From: Rhodobacter flavimaris
GTDB taxonomy: Bacteria; Pseudomonadota; Alphaproteobacteria; Rhodobacterales; Rhodobacteraceae
Reading direction: 5' to 3'
Length of the DNA: 64,000 nucleotides
Assembly: GCF_021378075.1 (NCBI RefSeq)
Contig: NZ_JAJUOS010000005.1
Coordinates: 166,679 to 230,678 of the forward strand
Shown: one piece after another, positions 51,526 to 61,041 of the stretch
How positions within the stretch are numbered: the stretch's first letter is position 1
Layout of the letters: each line of letters opens with the position of its first letter
Position numbers and translations under genes: made by a program
Notes under the pieces: model-generated
Seen by the model: only the letters and a program-made list of their open reading frames with translations
Databases searched by the model: none
What the model was told of the DNA's origin: nothing

Positions 51526-52922
51526 CCCAGCAATTCCTTCCAGCGCGCGATTTGCAGGCGCACCTGATCGGGCGCCGTTCCGCCGTAAGATTGCCGTGAC
51601 GCGACCGAGTTGTGAACCCCGAGCACATCGAAGATCGCCGAAGTGATCGCGCTGTTGACCGACTGCATATCCGCAAGCGTCAGGTCGGGCAGATCGCAAC
51701 CCTTCGATTCCGCCATGGCGACCAGCGTGCCGGTGACATGGTGGGCATCGCGGAAGGGCAGACCGGCCTCGCGCACCAGCCAGTCGGCCAGGTCGGTCGC
51801 GGTCGAGAAACCCGACGAGGCCGCGGCTTGCAGCTTGTCGCGGTTGACGGTGAGGTCCGAAATCATCCCCGCCATCGCCGCCAGCGCCAACATCAGGTTG
51901 TCGGCCGCGTCAAAGACCTGCTCCTTGTCTTCCTGCATGTCCTTGGAATAGGCGAGCGGCAGGCCCTTCATCACTGTGAACAGCGCCACGGTCGCGCCAA
52001 GGATGCGCCCGATCTTGGCACGGATCAGCTCGGCCGCGTCGGGGTTGCGCTTTTGCGGCATGATCGACGAGCCGGTGGACCACTTGTCCGACATGGCAAC
52101 AAAGCGGAACTGCGCCGAGGACCAGATCACCAGCTCTTCGGCCAGGCGCGACAGGTGCACCGCACAGATCGAGGCCGAGGACAGGAACTCCAGCGCGAAG
52201 TCGCGGTCCGAGACGGCATCGAGGCTGTTCGCCATCGGCCGGTCGAAATCGAGCGCCTTGGCGGTGGCGAAACGGTCGATGTTGAAGCCGGTGCCGGCCA
52301 GCGCGGCAGCGCCAAGCGGGCATTCGTTCATCCGCTTGCGCGCATCGCTGAAACGGCCCAGATCGCGGGCGAACATCTCGACATAGGCCATCATGTGATG
52401 GCCCCAGGTCACCGGCTGCGCGGTTTGCAGATGGGTAAAGCCCGGCATGACCCAGTCGGCACCCGCCTCGGCCTGACCGATTAGCGCGCGGATCAGCGCA
52501 TCGAGACCCGAAATCGCCGCGTCGCACTGGTCGCGCACCCAGAGGCGGAAGTCCGTCGCCACCTGGTCATTGCGCGAGCGCGCGGTGTGCAGACGCCCCG
52601 CCGGTTCGCCGATAATCGCCTTCAGCCGCGCCTCGACGTTCATGTGGATGTCTTCGAGCGCGGTCGAGAACGGGAAATTCCCGCCCTCGATCTCTGACAA
52701 GACCGTGAGCAGGCCTTCCCGGATCGCCTCGGCATCTTTATCACTGATGATGCCTTGTGCGGCCAGCATCGCCGCATGGGCCCGGCTGCCGCGGATATCC
52801 TGCGCGTAGAGCCGCTGGTCGAACCCGATCGAGGCGTTGATCGCCTCCATGATCGCGTCCGGTCCGGCAGTGAAGCGCCCGCCCCACATGGCGTTCGAGG
52901 ATTTATCCTTGCTGTCGGTCAT
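51522..52922 (-). CDS. argH: Argininosuccinate lyase
   Basis: 466 residues. The fumarase/aspartase signature [13 protein letters not shown] is present, as are the conserved [16 protein letters not shown] and [15 protein letters not shown] segments. It cleaves argininosuccinate to arginine and fumarate. The start is ATG 52922 (MTDSKDK); a more upstream start at 52946 is not needed. It leads the argH-lipoproteins-lysA operon and is divergent from the TlpA-like gene. Confidence 0.97.
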   Translation of the reverse strand: MTDSKDKSSNAMWGGRFTAGPDAIMEAINASIGFDQRLYAQDIRGSRAHAAMLAAQGIISDKDAEAIREGLLTVLSEIEGGNFPFSTALEDIHMNVEARLKAIIGEPAGRLHTARSRNDQVATDFRLWVRDQCDAAISGLDALIRALIGQAEAGADWVMPGFTHLQTAQPVTWGHHMMAYVEMFARDLGRFSDARKRMNECPLGAAALAGTGFNIDRFATAKALDFDRPMANSLDAVSDRDFALEFLSSASICAVHLSRLAEELVIWSSAQFRFVAMSDKWSTGSSIMPQKRNPDAAELIRAKIGRILGATVALFTVMKGLPLAYSKDMQEDKEQVFDAADNLMLALAAMAGMISDLTVNRDKLQAAASSGFSTATDLADWLVREAGLPFRDAHHVTGTLVAMAESKGCDLPDLTLADMQSVNSAITSAIFDVLGVHNSVASRQSYGGTAPDQVRLQIARWKELLG

Positions 52923-52947
52923 GGTCTGGCCCTTTGTCGGAGGCAAT

Positions 52948-53490
52948 ATGCTGCGGTTTCTCGTCCTTTATCTCGCCCTGAGCCTGGGTGCAAATGCCGC
53001 GGCCGCTGCCGACCTCGAAGCCCTGAAGGCAGGCGAGATGCGCAAGCTTGTCGTCTTCGAAGAGCCCCTGCCCACGCCCGAACTGCCCTTCGTTGATGAA
53101 ACCGGCGCCGAGCGCAGCCTGACGGAGTTCCGCGGCAAGGTCGTCGTGCTGAACTTCTGGGCCACCTGGTGCGCGCCCTGCCGCGAAGAGATGCCTTCGC
53201 TCGACCGGTTGCAGGCCGAGATGGGCGGCGAGGCCTTCGAGGTCGTGACCCTGGCCACGGGCCGCAACCCGCTGCCCAAGATCCAGAAGTTCTTCGAAGA
53301 GGCCGGGGTGACCCGCCTGCCGATGTTCAAGGATGAAAAGCAGTCGATCGCGCGGGCCATGGGCATCGCGGGCCTGCCGGTGACCGTGATCATCGACGCC
53401 GAGGGCCGCGAGGTCGCCCGGCTGATCGGCGGCGCCGAATGGGATGCGCCGGAAGCCAAGGCGATCTTGCAGGCCGTGATCGACGGCTGA
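52948..53490 (+). CDS. TlpA-like thiol:disulfide oxidoreductase
   Basis: 180 residues. Signal peptide ([20 protein letters not shown]), then a thioredoxin fold with the active site [14 protein letters not shown] (Cys pair about residues 75 and 78) and the cis-proline region [10 protein letters not shown]. Periplasmic TlpA/ResA/CcmG-like proteins reduce protein disulfides. Divergent from argH, a conserved Rhodobacterales arrangement. GGAGG ends five bases before ATG 52948. The exact partner (cytochrome c or oxidase assembly) is not shown. Confidence 0.9.
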   Translation: MLRFLVLYLALSLGANAAAAADLEALKAGEMRKLVVFEEPLPTPELPFVDETGAERSLTEFRGKVVVLNFWATWCAPCREEMPSLDRLQAEMGGEAFEVVTLATGRNPLPKIQKFFEEAGVTRLPMFKDEKQSIARAMGIAGLPVTVIIDAEGREVARLIGGAEWDAPEAKAILQAVIDG

Positions 53491-53583
53491 GGCCGCGTTT
53501 CACGCTTCGCCAATAACTTTCGCGGCTTTACGCCTTCTTAGCAGGTTTGCGGGAATCTGGCCCCGACCTCGAAGGAGTCTGTG

Positions 53584-54426
53584 ATGTCGAACCGCGATCT
53601 TCCGCCCCAAGCGCCCCCGAGCCCGGACGCGGCCAGCCCGCTGGATTTCGCCGTCGCTCAGCGTGACCGCGAAACGATGCGCATGGTGCGCGACGCCGTG
53701 AACCGGCGCGATGTCGTGCTGGCCTTTCAACCGATCTACCAGGCCGAGATATCCGAGACCCCGGCCTTTTACGAGGCGCTGATCCGCGTGCTGGACGAAA
53801 CCGGCCGGATCATTCCGGCGCGCGAGTTCATCGGCGCGGTCGAGAACACCGAACTCGGCCGCCAGCTTGACTGCCTGTCGCTTGAGATGGGACTGTTCTC
53901 GCTGGCCGAAGACCCGAGCCTGCGGCTGGCGGTGAATATGTCGGCGCGCTCGATCGGCTATCCGCAGTGGATCAAGACGCTCGAGGAAGGGCTGGCGGCG
54001 GATGAGACCGTGGCCGAGCGGCTGATCCTCGAGATCACCGAAAGCTCGGCAATGACCATGCCGGAACTGGTCAGCGTCTTCATGCAGGGGCTGCGGGCGC
54101 GCGGCGTCAGCTTTGCGCTGGATGATTTCGGCGCGGGCTATACCTCGTTTCGCTACCTGCGCGAGTTCTACTTCGACATCATCAAGATCGACAGCCAGTT
54201 CATTCAGGGTATCGCGCAGAACCCCGACAACCAGGTGCTGACCGAGGCGCTGCTGGCCATCGCGCAACATTTCGACATGTTCACCGTGGCCGAAGGGGTC
54301 GAGACCCCCGAGGATGCGGCCTTCCTGCGCACCATCGGAATCGACTGCATGCAGGGCTATTATTTCGGCGCACCCAGCATCGTGCCGCCCTGGAAGGCCG
54401 AAACTTCGACCCAAATTCGGGCATGA
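53584..54426 (+). CDS. EAL-domain cyclic-di-GMP phosphodiesterase
   Basis: 280 residues, essentially a stand-alone EAL domain. The catalytic and metal-binding set looks complete: YEALIR (the EAL motif), NMSARS, EITESS, LDDFGAGYTSF, IKIDSQFI, VAEGVET and QGYYFG. So it is likely an active enzyme that hydrolyses c-di-GMP to pGpG. No GGDEF, PAS or membrane segment is present, so regulation must come from expression or partners. Start ATG 53584; a GTG at 53581 is adjacent. Confidence 0.92.
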   Translation: MSNRDLPPQAPPSPDAASPLDFAVAQRDRETMRMVRDAVNRRDVVLAFQPIYQAEISETPAFYEALIRVLDETGRIIPAREFIGAVENTELGRQLDCLSLEMGLFSLAEDPSLRLAVNMSARSIGYPQWIKTLEEGLAADETVAERLILEITESSAMTMPELVSVFMQGLRARGVSFALDDFGAGYTSFRYLREFYFDIIKIDSQFIQGIAQNPDNQVLTEALLAIAQHFDMFTVAEGVETPEDAAFLRTIGIDCMQGYYFGAPSIVPPWKAETSTQIRA

Positions 54427-54479
54427 TTCCGGCATTCCTTGCGATCGGCCGGGGCTCTAGCGCTAACTGCGCAAGATAA

Positions 54480-54547
54480 TTGCGCAACGGTTCGCAACAG
54501 TTCGCTAATATGCTTGACCTGACCTGTCCTTAGGGCATTCTGCGCAG
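54480..54547 (+). promoter_or_regulatory. phaA promoter region with GC palindromes (PhaR-like sites)
   Basis: The palindromes TTGCGCAA (54480-54487) and CTGCGCAG (54540-54547) flank a candidate promoter with TTGACC (54514-54519), a 16-base gap and CATTCT (54536-54541). TTGC/CTGC...GCAA/GCAG patterns are known for the PHB regulator PhaR in Rhodobacter and Paracoccus. Confidence 0.4.
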
Positions 54548-54592
54548 CGGAAACGGGGCAGAGGCCCCTTAATCCTACTGAGGAGAGGATCT

Positions 54593-55768
54593 ATGACCAA
54601 CGTCGTCATCGTCTCGGCGGCCCGTACCGCCGTCGGCAGTTTCAATGGCTCGTTCGCGAACACCCCCGCGCATGAGCTCGGCGCAGCCGTGATCGAAGCA
54701 GCCGTTGCCCGCGCGGGCATTGAAAAAGGCGAGGTCTCGGAAACCATCCTCGGCCAGGTGCTCACCGCCGGTCAGGGCCAGAACCCGGCCCGCCAGGCGC
54801 ATATCAATGCCGGCCTGCCGATCGAGTCGGCTGCCTGGTCGATCAACCAGGTTTGCGGCTCGGGCCTGCGCACCGTCGCGCTTGGCGCCCAGCACATCCA
54901 GCTTGGCGACGCGTCGATCGTGATCGCGGGCGGTCAGGAAAGCATGTCGCTCAGCCCCCATGTCGCGCATCTGCGCGCGGGCCAGAAAATGGGCGACATG
55001 AAGATGATCGACTCGATGATCAAGGACGGCCTGTGGGATGCGTTCAACGGCTACCACATGGGCCAGACCGCCGAGAACGTCGCCAACCAGTGGCAGATCT
55101 CACGCGAGGTGCAGGACGAATTCGCTCTGAACTCGCAGCTCAAGGCCGAGGCCGCGCAGAAAGCCGGAAAGTTCATGGACGAGATCGCGCCCTTCACCGT
55201 CAAGACCCGCAAGGGCGACCTTATCGTGGACAACGATGAATACATCCGCCACGGCGCGACGCTGGAATCGATGCAGAAGCTGCGCCCGGCCTTCGCCAAG
55301 GACGGCTCGGTGACCGCAGGCAACGCGTCGGGCATCAACGATGGCGCCGCCGTCGTTCTGCTGATGACCGAGGAAGAGGCGGCCCGCCGCGGCCTGACCC
55401 CGCTGGCCCGCATCGCCTCCTACGCGACCGCCGGTCTCGACCCGACCATCATGGGCTGCGGCCCGATCCCGTCGTCGCGCAAGGCGCTTGAGAAGGCTGG
55501 CTGGAAAGCCGCCGACCTCGACCTGATCGAAGCCAACGAAGCCTTCGCCGCGCAAGCCTGCGCCGTGAACAAGGACATGGGCTGGGATACCTCGAAGGTG
55601 AACGTGAACGGCGGCGCCATCGCCATCGGTCACCCGATCGGCGCCTCGGGTTGCCGCATCCTGAACACGTTGGTGTTCGAGATGAAGCGTTCGGGCGCCA
55701 AGAAGGGCCTCGCCACGCTTTGCATCGGCGGCGGCATGGGTGTTGCCATGTGCCTTGAAGGCCTCTGA
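54593..55768 (+). CDS. phaA: Acetyl-CoA acetyltransferase (beta-ketothiolase PhaA)
   Basis: 391 residues. The three biosynthetic-thiolase catalytic features are intact: nucleophile Cys in [14 protein letters not shown] (about 88), His in [14 protein letters not shown] and Cys in [11 protein letters not shown]. It condenses two acetyl-CoA to acetoacetyl-CoA. The neighbouring phaB completes 3-hydroxybutyryl-CoA formation, so PHB synthesis and the start of the ethylmalonyl-CoA pathway are its likely roles. A GAGGAGAGG ribosome binding site precedes ATG 54593. Unlike the first thiolase in this window it keeps both active cysteines. Confidence 0.97.
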   Translation: MTNVVIVSAARTAVGSFNGSFANTPAHELGAAVIEAAVARAGIEKGEVSETILGQVLTAGQGQNPARQAHINAGLPIESAAWSINQVCGSGLRTVALGAQHIQLGDASIVIAGGQESMSLSPHVAHLRAGQKMGDMKMIDSMIKDGLWDAFNGYHMGQTAENVANQWQISREVQDEFALNSQLKAEAAQKAGKFMDEIAPFTVKTRKGDLIVDNDEYIRHGATLESMQKLRPAFAKDGSVTAGNASGINDGAAVVLLMTEEEAARRGLTPLARIASYATAGLDPTIMGCGPIPSSRKALEKAGWKAADLDLIEANEAFAAQACAVNKDMGWDTSKVNVNGGAIAIGHPIGASGCRILNTLVFEMKRSGAKKGLATLCIGGGMGVAMCLEGL

Positions 55769-55776
55769 TAGCGCCT

Positions 55777-55824
55777 TTTTTTGCCGCAACTGCAAAAACG
55801 GGCGCGCAATAATGTTGCGCGCCC
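55777..55824 (+). promoter_or_regulatory. Tandem inverted repeats between phaA and phaB
   Basis: GGGCGCGCAA (55800-55809) and TTGCGCGCCC (55815-55824) are perfect ten-base arms with a TAATG spacer. Just before it, TTTTTGC (55778-55784) and GCAAAAA (55792-55798) form a second inverted repeat containing TTGC-C-GCAA. The pair could be PhaR-type operators for a separate phaB promoter or an attenuating hairpin. Confidence 0.5.
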
Positions 55825-55876
55825 TACTCATTTTCGGTAACAGCGTTTCAAAGACATACGATCCAGAGGAGGAATC

Positions 55877-56602
55877 ATGTCCCGAGTTGCTCTTGTCACT
55901 GGTGGTTCGCGCGGTATCGGCGCAGCCATCTCCATCGCCCTGAAGAACGCCGGCTACACCGTCGCCGCGAACTACGCGGGCAATGACGAGGCCGCGGCCA
56001 AGTTCACCGCCGAAACCGGCATCAAGACCTACAAGTGGTCGGTCGCCGAATATGACGCCTGCGCCGCCGGGATCGCGCAGGTCGAGGCCGACCTGGGCCC
56101 CGTCGACGTGCTGGTCAACAACGCGGGCATCACCCGTGACGCGATGTTCCACAAGATGACCCCGCAGCAGTGGAAAGAGGTGCTCGACACCAACCTGAGC
56201 GGCGTGTTCAACATGACCCACCCGCTGTGGTCGGGCATGCGCGACCGCAAGTTCGGCCGCATCATCAACATCTCGTCGGTGAACGGTCAGAAGGGTCAGG
56301 CCGGTCAGGCGAACTACTCGGCCGCGAAGGCAGGCGATCTTGGCTTCACCAAGGCCCTCGCTCAGGAAGGCGCGCGCGCCGGTATCACCGTCAACGCGAT
56401 CTGCCCGGGCTACATCGCGACCGAGATGGTTCGCGCCATCGACGAGAAGGTGCTGAACGAGCGCATCATCCCGCAGATCCCCGTCGGCCGCCTGGGCGAG
56501 CCGGAAGAGATCGCGCGTTGTGTGGTCTTCCTGGCCTCGGACGAAGCGGGCTTTGTTACCGGTTCGACCATATCGGCCAACGGCGGCCAGTTCGTCGTCT
56601 GA
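55877..56602 (+). CDS. phaB: Acetoacetyl-CoA reductase
   Basis: 241 residues, SDR family. The NADPH glycine motif ALVTGGSRGIGAAIS, VNNAGITRD, the catalytic Ser in NISSVNGQKG and YSAAK are seen, and the C-terminal GSTISANGGQFVV is typical of PhaB. It reduces acetoacetyl-CoA to (R)-3-hydroxybutyryl-CoA. AGAGGAGGA precedes ATG 55877. A 108-base gap with inverted repeats separates it from phaA, so it may have its own promoter; phaC, phaP and phaR are not in the window. Confidence 0.96.
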   Translation: MSRVALVTGGSRGIGAAISIALKNAGYTVAANYAGNDEAAAKFTAETGIKTYKWSVAEYDACAAGIAQVEADLGPVDVLVNNAGITRDAMFHKMTPQQWKEVLDTNLSGVFNMTHPLWSGMRDRKFGRIINISSVNGQKGQAGQANYSAAKAGDLGFTKALAQEGARAGITVNAICPGYIATEMVRAIDEKVLNERIIPQIPVGRLGEPEEIARCVVFLASDEAGFVTGSTISANGGQFVV

Positions 56603-56609
56603 TCCGCGC

Positions 56610-56789
56610 CTAGTGGCAAGCTTCGGGCCGTCCCTGAACAGGGGCGGCCTTTTTCGTTGGCCGCGGCAGCGTGATCTGCGCCATGGCCGACCAGAGGCGG
56701 CGAAAAGCCTGTCGACGCAGGTCGTAAGCATGGGCCAGCGCCCGTTCTTGCCGTTGCGATGTGGGGATCTGCAGCATTTGCTTCTCCAT
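56610..56789 (-). CDS. Small basic protein, low-confidence
   Basis: 59 residues from an ATG at 56789 (56777 and 56810 also possible). A basic amphipathic stretch RALAHAYDLRRQAFRRLWSAM resembles short Rhodobacterales proteins of unknown function. It is divergent from the LysR gene. Against it, the C-terminal third runs through the phaB terminator hairpin, so coding status is uncertain. Confidence 0.35.
   Translation of the reverse strand: MEKQMLQIPTSQRQERALAHAYDLRRQAFRRLWSAMAQITLPRPTKKAAPVQGRPEACH
56626..56654 (+). terminator. Terminator of phaB
   Basis: GGCCGTCCCT (56626-56635) pairs with AGGGGCGGCC (56640-56649) with one T-G wobble and a GAAC loop, followed by five T. Confidence 0.85.
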
Positions 56790-56881
56790 CAAGAAAATCT
56801 CTATGCACACAAGATCTCAGCTTTAAATAATTAGCACAAACGAGTTAAATTCAGGCGTGCAACAAGAATATCTTGATCGAA

Positions 56882-57814
56882 ATGAACCCTGACAACCTGC
56901 CCCTGACCGCCCTGCGCGCCTTTGAGGCCGCCGCCCGCCACCGCTCATTCCAGAGCGCGGCGGAGGAATTGCACGTCACCCCGGCGGCACTGTCCTTTCA
57001 GATCCGGCAGATCGAAGAGATCCTGGGCCAGCCGGTCTTCATTCGGGGCCACCGCTCGGTTTCGCTCAGCGAGACCGGGCAGCGCCTGCTGCCCGGCGTG
57101 CGCGACGGGATGGAGAGCCTGCGCCGCGCCTGGCGCAGTGCGCTGCGCCCGTCGCGGGGGCACTTGATCAACGTCACCGCAGGGCCCGCCTTCACCTCGA
57201 AATGGCTGGCCCCGCGCCTCTTCGCCTTCGCCCGCGCCCACACCGAGATCGAGCTGCGTTTCAGCGCAACCTTCCGGCTGCTCGACCTACGCCATGACGA
57301 TATGGATGTGGCGATCCGTTTCGGCCCGGATCGCGCCGAGGGCCTTTATAGTGGCGTTCTGCTGCGCGAATGGCTGACGCCGATGATGACGCCCGAGCTT
57401 GCCGCCGAGTTCCCGACCCCCGAGAGCCTGCGCCACGCGCCGCTTTTGCATCACGACGAAAGCCCGTTCATGAACCCGACGATCGACTGGGCGGGGTGGT
57501 TTCGCGCCGCAGGCCTTGGCGCGGCGCCCTCTGGCGGGCCGCAGTTTTCGCAAGCCGACCATGCGCTTGATGCCGCAATCAGTGGCGCAGGGGTTGCGCT
57601 TGGCCGCCATACGCTGGCCTCCGAGGCGCTGCGCAACGGCCAGTTGGTTGCCCCCTTCGCCTTGGCTCTGGTGGCGCGCGAAAGTTACCGCTATCTCTGC
57701 GCGCCTGAGGCCGAATCCCGCGCGCCCGTCCGCACTTTTCTGGACTGGCTACAGCAGGAGGCCGCCGCGATGGCCGAGCAGGAGGCAGACCGTGACTTCC
57801 GAACCAAATGGTAG
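56882..57814 (+). CDS. LysR-family transcriptional regulator (GcvA-like)
   Basis: 310 residues. The N-terminal HTH LTALRAFEAAARHRSFQSAAEELHVTPAALSFQIRQIEEILG and the effector domain of the GcvA/AmpR subgroup (HLINVTAGPAFTSKWLAPRLFAF, HDDMDVAIRFG) are present. It overlaps and precedes an EamA transporter gene on the same strand, so it may regulate an exporter or an amino acid pathway. ATG 56882 is preferred over TTG 56873. Confidence 0.92.
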   Translation: MNPDNLPLTALRAFEAAARHRSFQSAAEELHVTPAALSFQIRQIEEILGQPVFIRGHRSVSLSETGQRLLPGVRDGMESLRRAWRSALRPSRGHLINVTAGPAFTSKWLAPRLFAFARAHTEIELRFSATFRLLDLRHDDMDVAIRFGPDRAEGLYSGVLLREWLTPMMTPELAAEFPTPESLRHAPLLHHDESPFMNPTIDWAGWFRAAGLGAAPSGGPQFSQADHALDAAISGAGVALGRHTLASEALRNGQLVAPFALALVARESYRYLCAPEAESRAPVRTFLDWLQQEAAAMAEQEADRDFRTKW

Positions 57815-58670
57815 GCTGCGCGCCACCCTGATCGGCTTCAGCGCGGTGGCGCTTTGGGCGCTTTTGGCGCTGTTCACCGTGGGCTCGGCCCCGGTGCCGC
57901 CTCTGCAACTGAACGCGGTCTGCTTTGCCATCGGCGGCACGATCGGCCTGATCTGGGTTGCCGCGACCGAGGGGTTTGGCGTGCTCGGCCGAATCTCGTG
58001 GAAGGTCTATGCCTTCGGCACTGCGGCACTGTTCGGCTATCATCTGCTCTATTTCTCGGCGCTGCGCCTTGCGCCCCCGGCCGAGGCCAGCCTGATTGCC
58101 TATCTCTGGCCGCTGCTGATCGTCGTCTTCTCGGGTCTGCTGCCGGGCGAGCGGCTGCGCGCGTTGCATATCATCGGTGCGCTGATCGCTTTTGCCGGTG
58201 CCGCGATGATCGTCGCGCGCGGCGGCGTGGCGGCCAGCGCCGAATCGCTGCCGGGCTACGGGCTTGCCTTCCTTTGCGCGCTGACCTGGTCGAGCTATTC
58301 GCTGATCTCGCGCCGTCTGGGGGCCGTGCCGACGGCGGCGGTCGCGGTCTATTGCCTTGCGACGGCGATGCTTTCAGGCGTTGCGCATCTGGCGCTTGAG
58401 GAAACGCTTTGGCCCGCGACAACGCGCGGGTGGGCCTCGGTTCTGGCTTTGGGGATCGGGCCGGTGGGGTTGGCCTTCTACACTTGGGACATCGGCGTCA
58501 AACGCGGCGATATCCAGATGCTTGGCACAGCCTCTTACGCGGCGCCCTTGCTGTCGACGCTCGCCTTGGTCGCGGCGGGCGTCGCAGCCGCCAGTCTCGT
58601 ATTGGTACTGGCGGCCGCGATGATCGCTGCCGGGGCCTTTCTTGCCGCCATGGCGAGCAGATCGCGCTAA
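57792..58670 (+). CDS. EamA/DMT-family transporter
   Basis: About 292 residues with ten predicted membrane segments in two EamA repeats, for example LFGYHLLYFSALRLAPPAEASLIAYLWPLLIVVFS in the first and GLAFLCALTWSSYSLISRRL then VGLAFYTWDIGVKRGDIQMLGTASYAAPLLSTL in the second. The pattern is closest to YddG-like aromatic amino acid/metabolite exporters. It begins at GTG 57792 with GGAGG upstream, inside the LysR gene (23-base overlap), so the two are co-expressed. Confidence 0.85.
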   Translation: MTSEPNGRLRATLIGFSAVALWALLALFTVGSAPVPPLQLNAVCFAIGGTIGLIWVAATEGFGVLGRISWKVYAFGTAALFGYHLLYFSALRLAPPAEASLIAYLWPLLIVVFSGLLPGERLRALHIIGALIAFAGAAMIVARGGVAASAESLPGYGLAFLCALTWSSYSLISRRLGAVPTAAVAVYCLATAMLSGVAHLALEETLWPATTRGWASVLALGIGPVGLAFYTWDIGVKRGDIQMLGTASYAAPLLSTLALVAAGVAAASLVLVLAAAMIAAGAFLAAMASRSR

Positions 58671-58712
58671 AGACTTGGTCCGACCATCGGGGCCGGAAAA
58701 TTTATTGGATGA

Positions 58713-58880
58713 TCACGCCTGTTCCAGGCGGCTGATTTCTTCCTTGATACGGAGTTTCTGCTTTTTCATTTCGGCGAGCTGAAAGTCGCTGATGCCGGGA
58801 CTCCGACTCGCCCTTTCGACCTCGACCGACAATGCCTGATGTTTCTTGCGAAGTTCGGTAATATGCGAACTTAGCGACAT
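58713..58880 (-). CDS. YdcH/DUF465 family small coiled-coil protein
   Basis: 55 residues. MSLSSHITELRKKHQALSVEVERA and QLAEMKKQKLRIKEEISRLE are the family hallmarks, a short helical hairpin. Function is unknown; members are often abundant. ATG 58880 (MSLSSHIT) has GGAGAGGA upstream; the longer frame to 58964 is not conserved-looking. Confidence 0.9.
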   Translation of the reverse strand: MSLSSHITELRKKHQALSVEVERASRSPGISDFQLAEMKKQKLRIKEEISRLEQA

Positions 58881-58999
58881 GGCAGTCTCCTCTCCTGTTT
58901 CTGATAGGGTGATTGCAGCATAGATTCCGAGTCGTGTCACGCCGTTGTCGCAATGCTGCGACATAATTCCCGGCCCACTCGCGAAATCTTGTGAAAACT

Positions 59000-59764
59000 T
59001 TAGCGACCCATGCGCAACTCTGCGCCGCGACGCAGCACATCTTGCGCAATTTCCGTCAAATCTTCGGCATCTGCAGCATGATGTGGTGCTGCATGCAGAG
59101 CAAGCGGCGCGAGCAATTGGAAGGCGCCGCGCCCGGTTTTACGGCCCTGAACAAGCACGCGCCCCGCCGCGCGACCTACGCGCGGAACGATCGGCAGAAC
59201 CGCAATACTACCCGCGCCTTGCGACAGAGCTGTCAGCAGTTCGGGCAGGCGGTCGGCGTTTTGAATCAGCGTGATCCAGCCGCCGGGCTTCAACCGCTTG
59301 AGGCCGTGGCGCACCCAATCCGACAGCGGCGTTGCCTCGCGCTGCGCCTGCTCGCGCCCCGCGTCGCGGGCCGCTGTGCCCTGCCCCGGCGGGAAGTAGG
59401 GCGGATTGGCTATCACATGGTCAAAGGCGCGCCCGCGCAGCGCGGCGGGCATATGCGCCAAATCGCCCTCAAGCACCTCAAGCGTGATACCATTCGCGGC
59501 GGCGTTACGCCGCGCCAGATCGGCATAGGCGGGTTGGAGTTCGAGCCCGGTCAGATCAAGCCCTGCGACACGCCGTCCAAGGCACAGGCTCGCCACACCC
59601 GCGCCGCAACCAAGCTCCAGAACGGACTGACCCGGCTGCGCGGCACAGGCCGCGGCAAGCAGCACAGGGTCCATGGCCGCGCGATAGCCCGTCTTCGGCT
59701 GCCAGATCATCAGACGCCCGTCGAGAAAGCGATCGTGGGTCAGATCCGCCTCGGAAAACATCAA
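59000..59764 (-). CDS. N6-adenine-type methyltransferase (TrmN6-like)
   Basis: 254 residues. The SAM-binding motif LELGCGAGVASL and the catalytic VIANPPYF (NPPY) show an amino-methyltransferase, and the N-terminal LDGRLMIWQPKTGYRAAMDPVLLA is characteristic of tRNA1(Val) A37 N6-methyltransferase-like proteins. RNA target is inferred from the family. It overlaps the DUF2007 gene by four bases on the same strand. Confidence 0.88.
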   Translation of the reverse strand: MMFSEADLTHDRFLDGRLMIWQPKTGYRAAMDPVLLAAACAAQPGQSVLELGCGAGVASLCLGRRVAGLDLTGLELQPAYADLARRNAAANGITLEVLEGDLAHMPAALRGRAFDHVIANPPYFPPGQGTAARDAGREQAQREATPLSDWVRHGLKRLKPGGWITLIQNADRLPELLTALSQGAGSIAVLPIVPRVGRAAGRVLVQGRKTGRGAFQLLAPLALHAAPHHAADAEDLTEIAQDVLRRGAELRMGR

Positions 59765-59973
59765 TCCGATCCGATCTGATTGTCGGCCAGAATGGCCTTG
59801 GCAAGGAATACGTCGCGCGGATGCACCATCAAGCGGCGCGGCAATATCCCGAGGCTACCTTCAAGCACGCTCATGTGGACGTCCATTTGAAACGCCGTTA
59901 TACCCTCGCCCTCAAGAAGGGCGGTTGCCATGGCCATTTTCACCGGGTCCGTGGTGCGCAGAAGCTCTTTCAT
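59761..59973 (-). CDS. DUF2007 family protein
   Basis: 70 residues. MKELLRTTDPVKMAMATALLEGEGITAF and DNQIGSD match the putative signal-transducing DUF2007 family. Its end overlaps the methyltransferase start (59761-59764), so the two are co-transcribed and perhaps co-regulated. It is divergent from the polyprenyl diphosphate synthase. Function unknown. Confidence 0.88.
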   Translation of the reverse strand: MKELLRTTDPVKMAMATALLEGEGITAFQMDVHMSVLEGSLGILPRRLMVHPRDVFLAKAILADNQIGSD

Positions 59974-60033
59974 AATCCCTCACTTAGGGGCAAGCTCGCG
60001 CCCTGTCGAGACGGGGAGGATCGGGAAGGAAAA

Positions 60034-61038
60034 ATGATGAGCCTCGATGAAAAGGCCACGAAACCGCATGACCGTCTGGCACAGGCCCTGACCGAGGATA
60101 TGGCGGCGGTCAACGCGCTGATCCGCGACCGCATGGCGTCCGAGCACGCGCCGCGCATCCCCGAAATTACCCAGCACCTCGTCGAGGCCGGCGGCAAGCG
60201 CCTGCGCCCGATGCTGACGCTGGCGGCCGCGCGGCTGTGCGGCTACGCCGGCCCCTACCATGTGCATCTGGCCGCGACGGTCGAGTTCATCCATACCGCA
60301 ACGCTTCTGCATGACGATGTGGTCGATGAAAGCCAGCAGCGCCGGGGCCGTCCGACAGCGAACCTGCTGTGGGACAACAAGAGTTCGGTGCTGGTGGGCG
60401 ATTATCTCTTTGCCCGCAGCTTCCAGCTGATGACCGAGACGGACAACATGCGCGTTCTCTCGATCCTGTCGAACGCTTCGGCGGTGATTGCCGAGGGCGA
60501 GGTGCTGCAGCTGACCGCCGCGCAGGATTTGCGCACCGACGAGAAGATCTACCTTAAGGTCATTCGCGGCAAGACGGCTGCGCTGTTCTCGGCCGCGACC
60601 GAAGTGGGCGGCGTGATCGCGGGTGCGCATGAGAACGCCGTTCGCGCGCTGTTCGATTATGGCGATGCGCTTGGGATCGCCTTCCAGATGGTCGATGATT
60701 TGCTCGATTACGGCAGCGCCTCGGACGTCATCGGCAAGAACGTGGGCGACGATTTCCGCGAGCGCAAGTTGACGCTGCCGGTGATCAAGGCCGTCGCCAA
60801 GGCAGATGCCGAGGAGCGCGCCTTCTGGAGCCGGGTCATCGAGAAGGGCGATCAGCGCGAAGGCGATCTGGAGCATGCGCTGGAGTTGATGCGCAAGCAC
60901 GGCACCCTGGAGGCCACGCGCCTTGAGGCGCTGGCCTGGGCGAACAAGGCCAAAGCGTCGCTGCATGCCCTGCCGGCGCATGAGTTGCGCGACATGCTGT
61001 CGGATCTGGCGGAATACGTCGTCGCGCGGCTGAACTGA
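60034..61038 (+). CDS. Long-chain polyprenyl diphosphate synthase (ubiquinone side chain)
   Basis: 334 residues. The first aspartate-rich motif is in LLHDDVVDES (DDxxD), with GKRLRPML and FIHTATLLHDD, and the second is MVDDLLDY; RGKTAALFSAATEVG is the middle conserved block. It makes the C40/C50 chain for ubiquinone from IPP and an allylic primer. Rhodobacterales use UQ-10, so decaprenyl diphosphate synthase is most likely, but product length cannot be read reliably. ATG 60034 or 60037 is the start; GGAAGGA lies upstream. Confidence 0.92.
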   Translation: MMSLDEKATKPHDRLAQALTEDMAAVNALIRDRMASEHAPRIPEITQHLVEAGGKRLRPMLTLAAARLCGYAGPYHVHLAATVEFIHTATLLHDDVVDESQQRRGRPTANLLWDNKSSVLVGDYLFARSFQLMTETDNMRVLSILSNASAVIAEGEVLQLTAAQDLRTDEKIYLKVIRGKTAALFSAATEVGGVIAGAHENAVRALFDYGDALGIAFQMVDDLLDYGSASDVIGKNVGDDFRERKLTLPVIKAVAKADAEERAFWSRVIEKGDQREGDLEHALELMRKHGTLEATRLEALAWANKAKASLHALPAHELRDMLSDLAEYVVARLN

Positions 61039-61041
61039 TGG

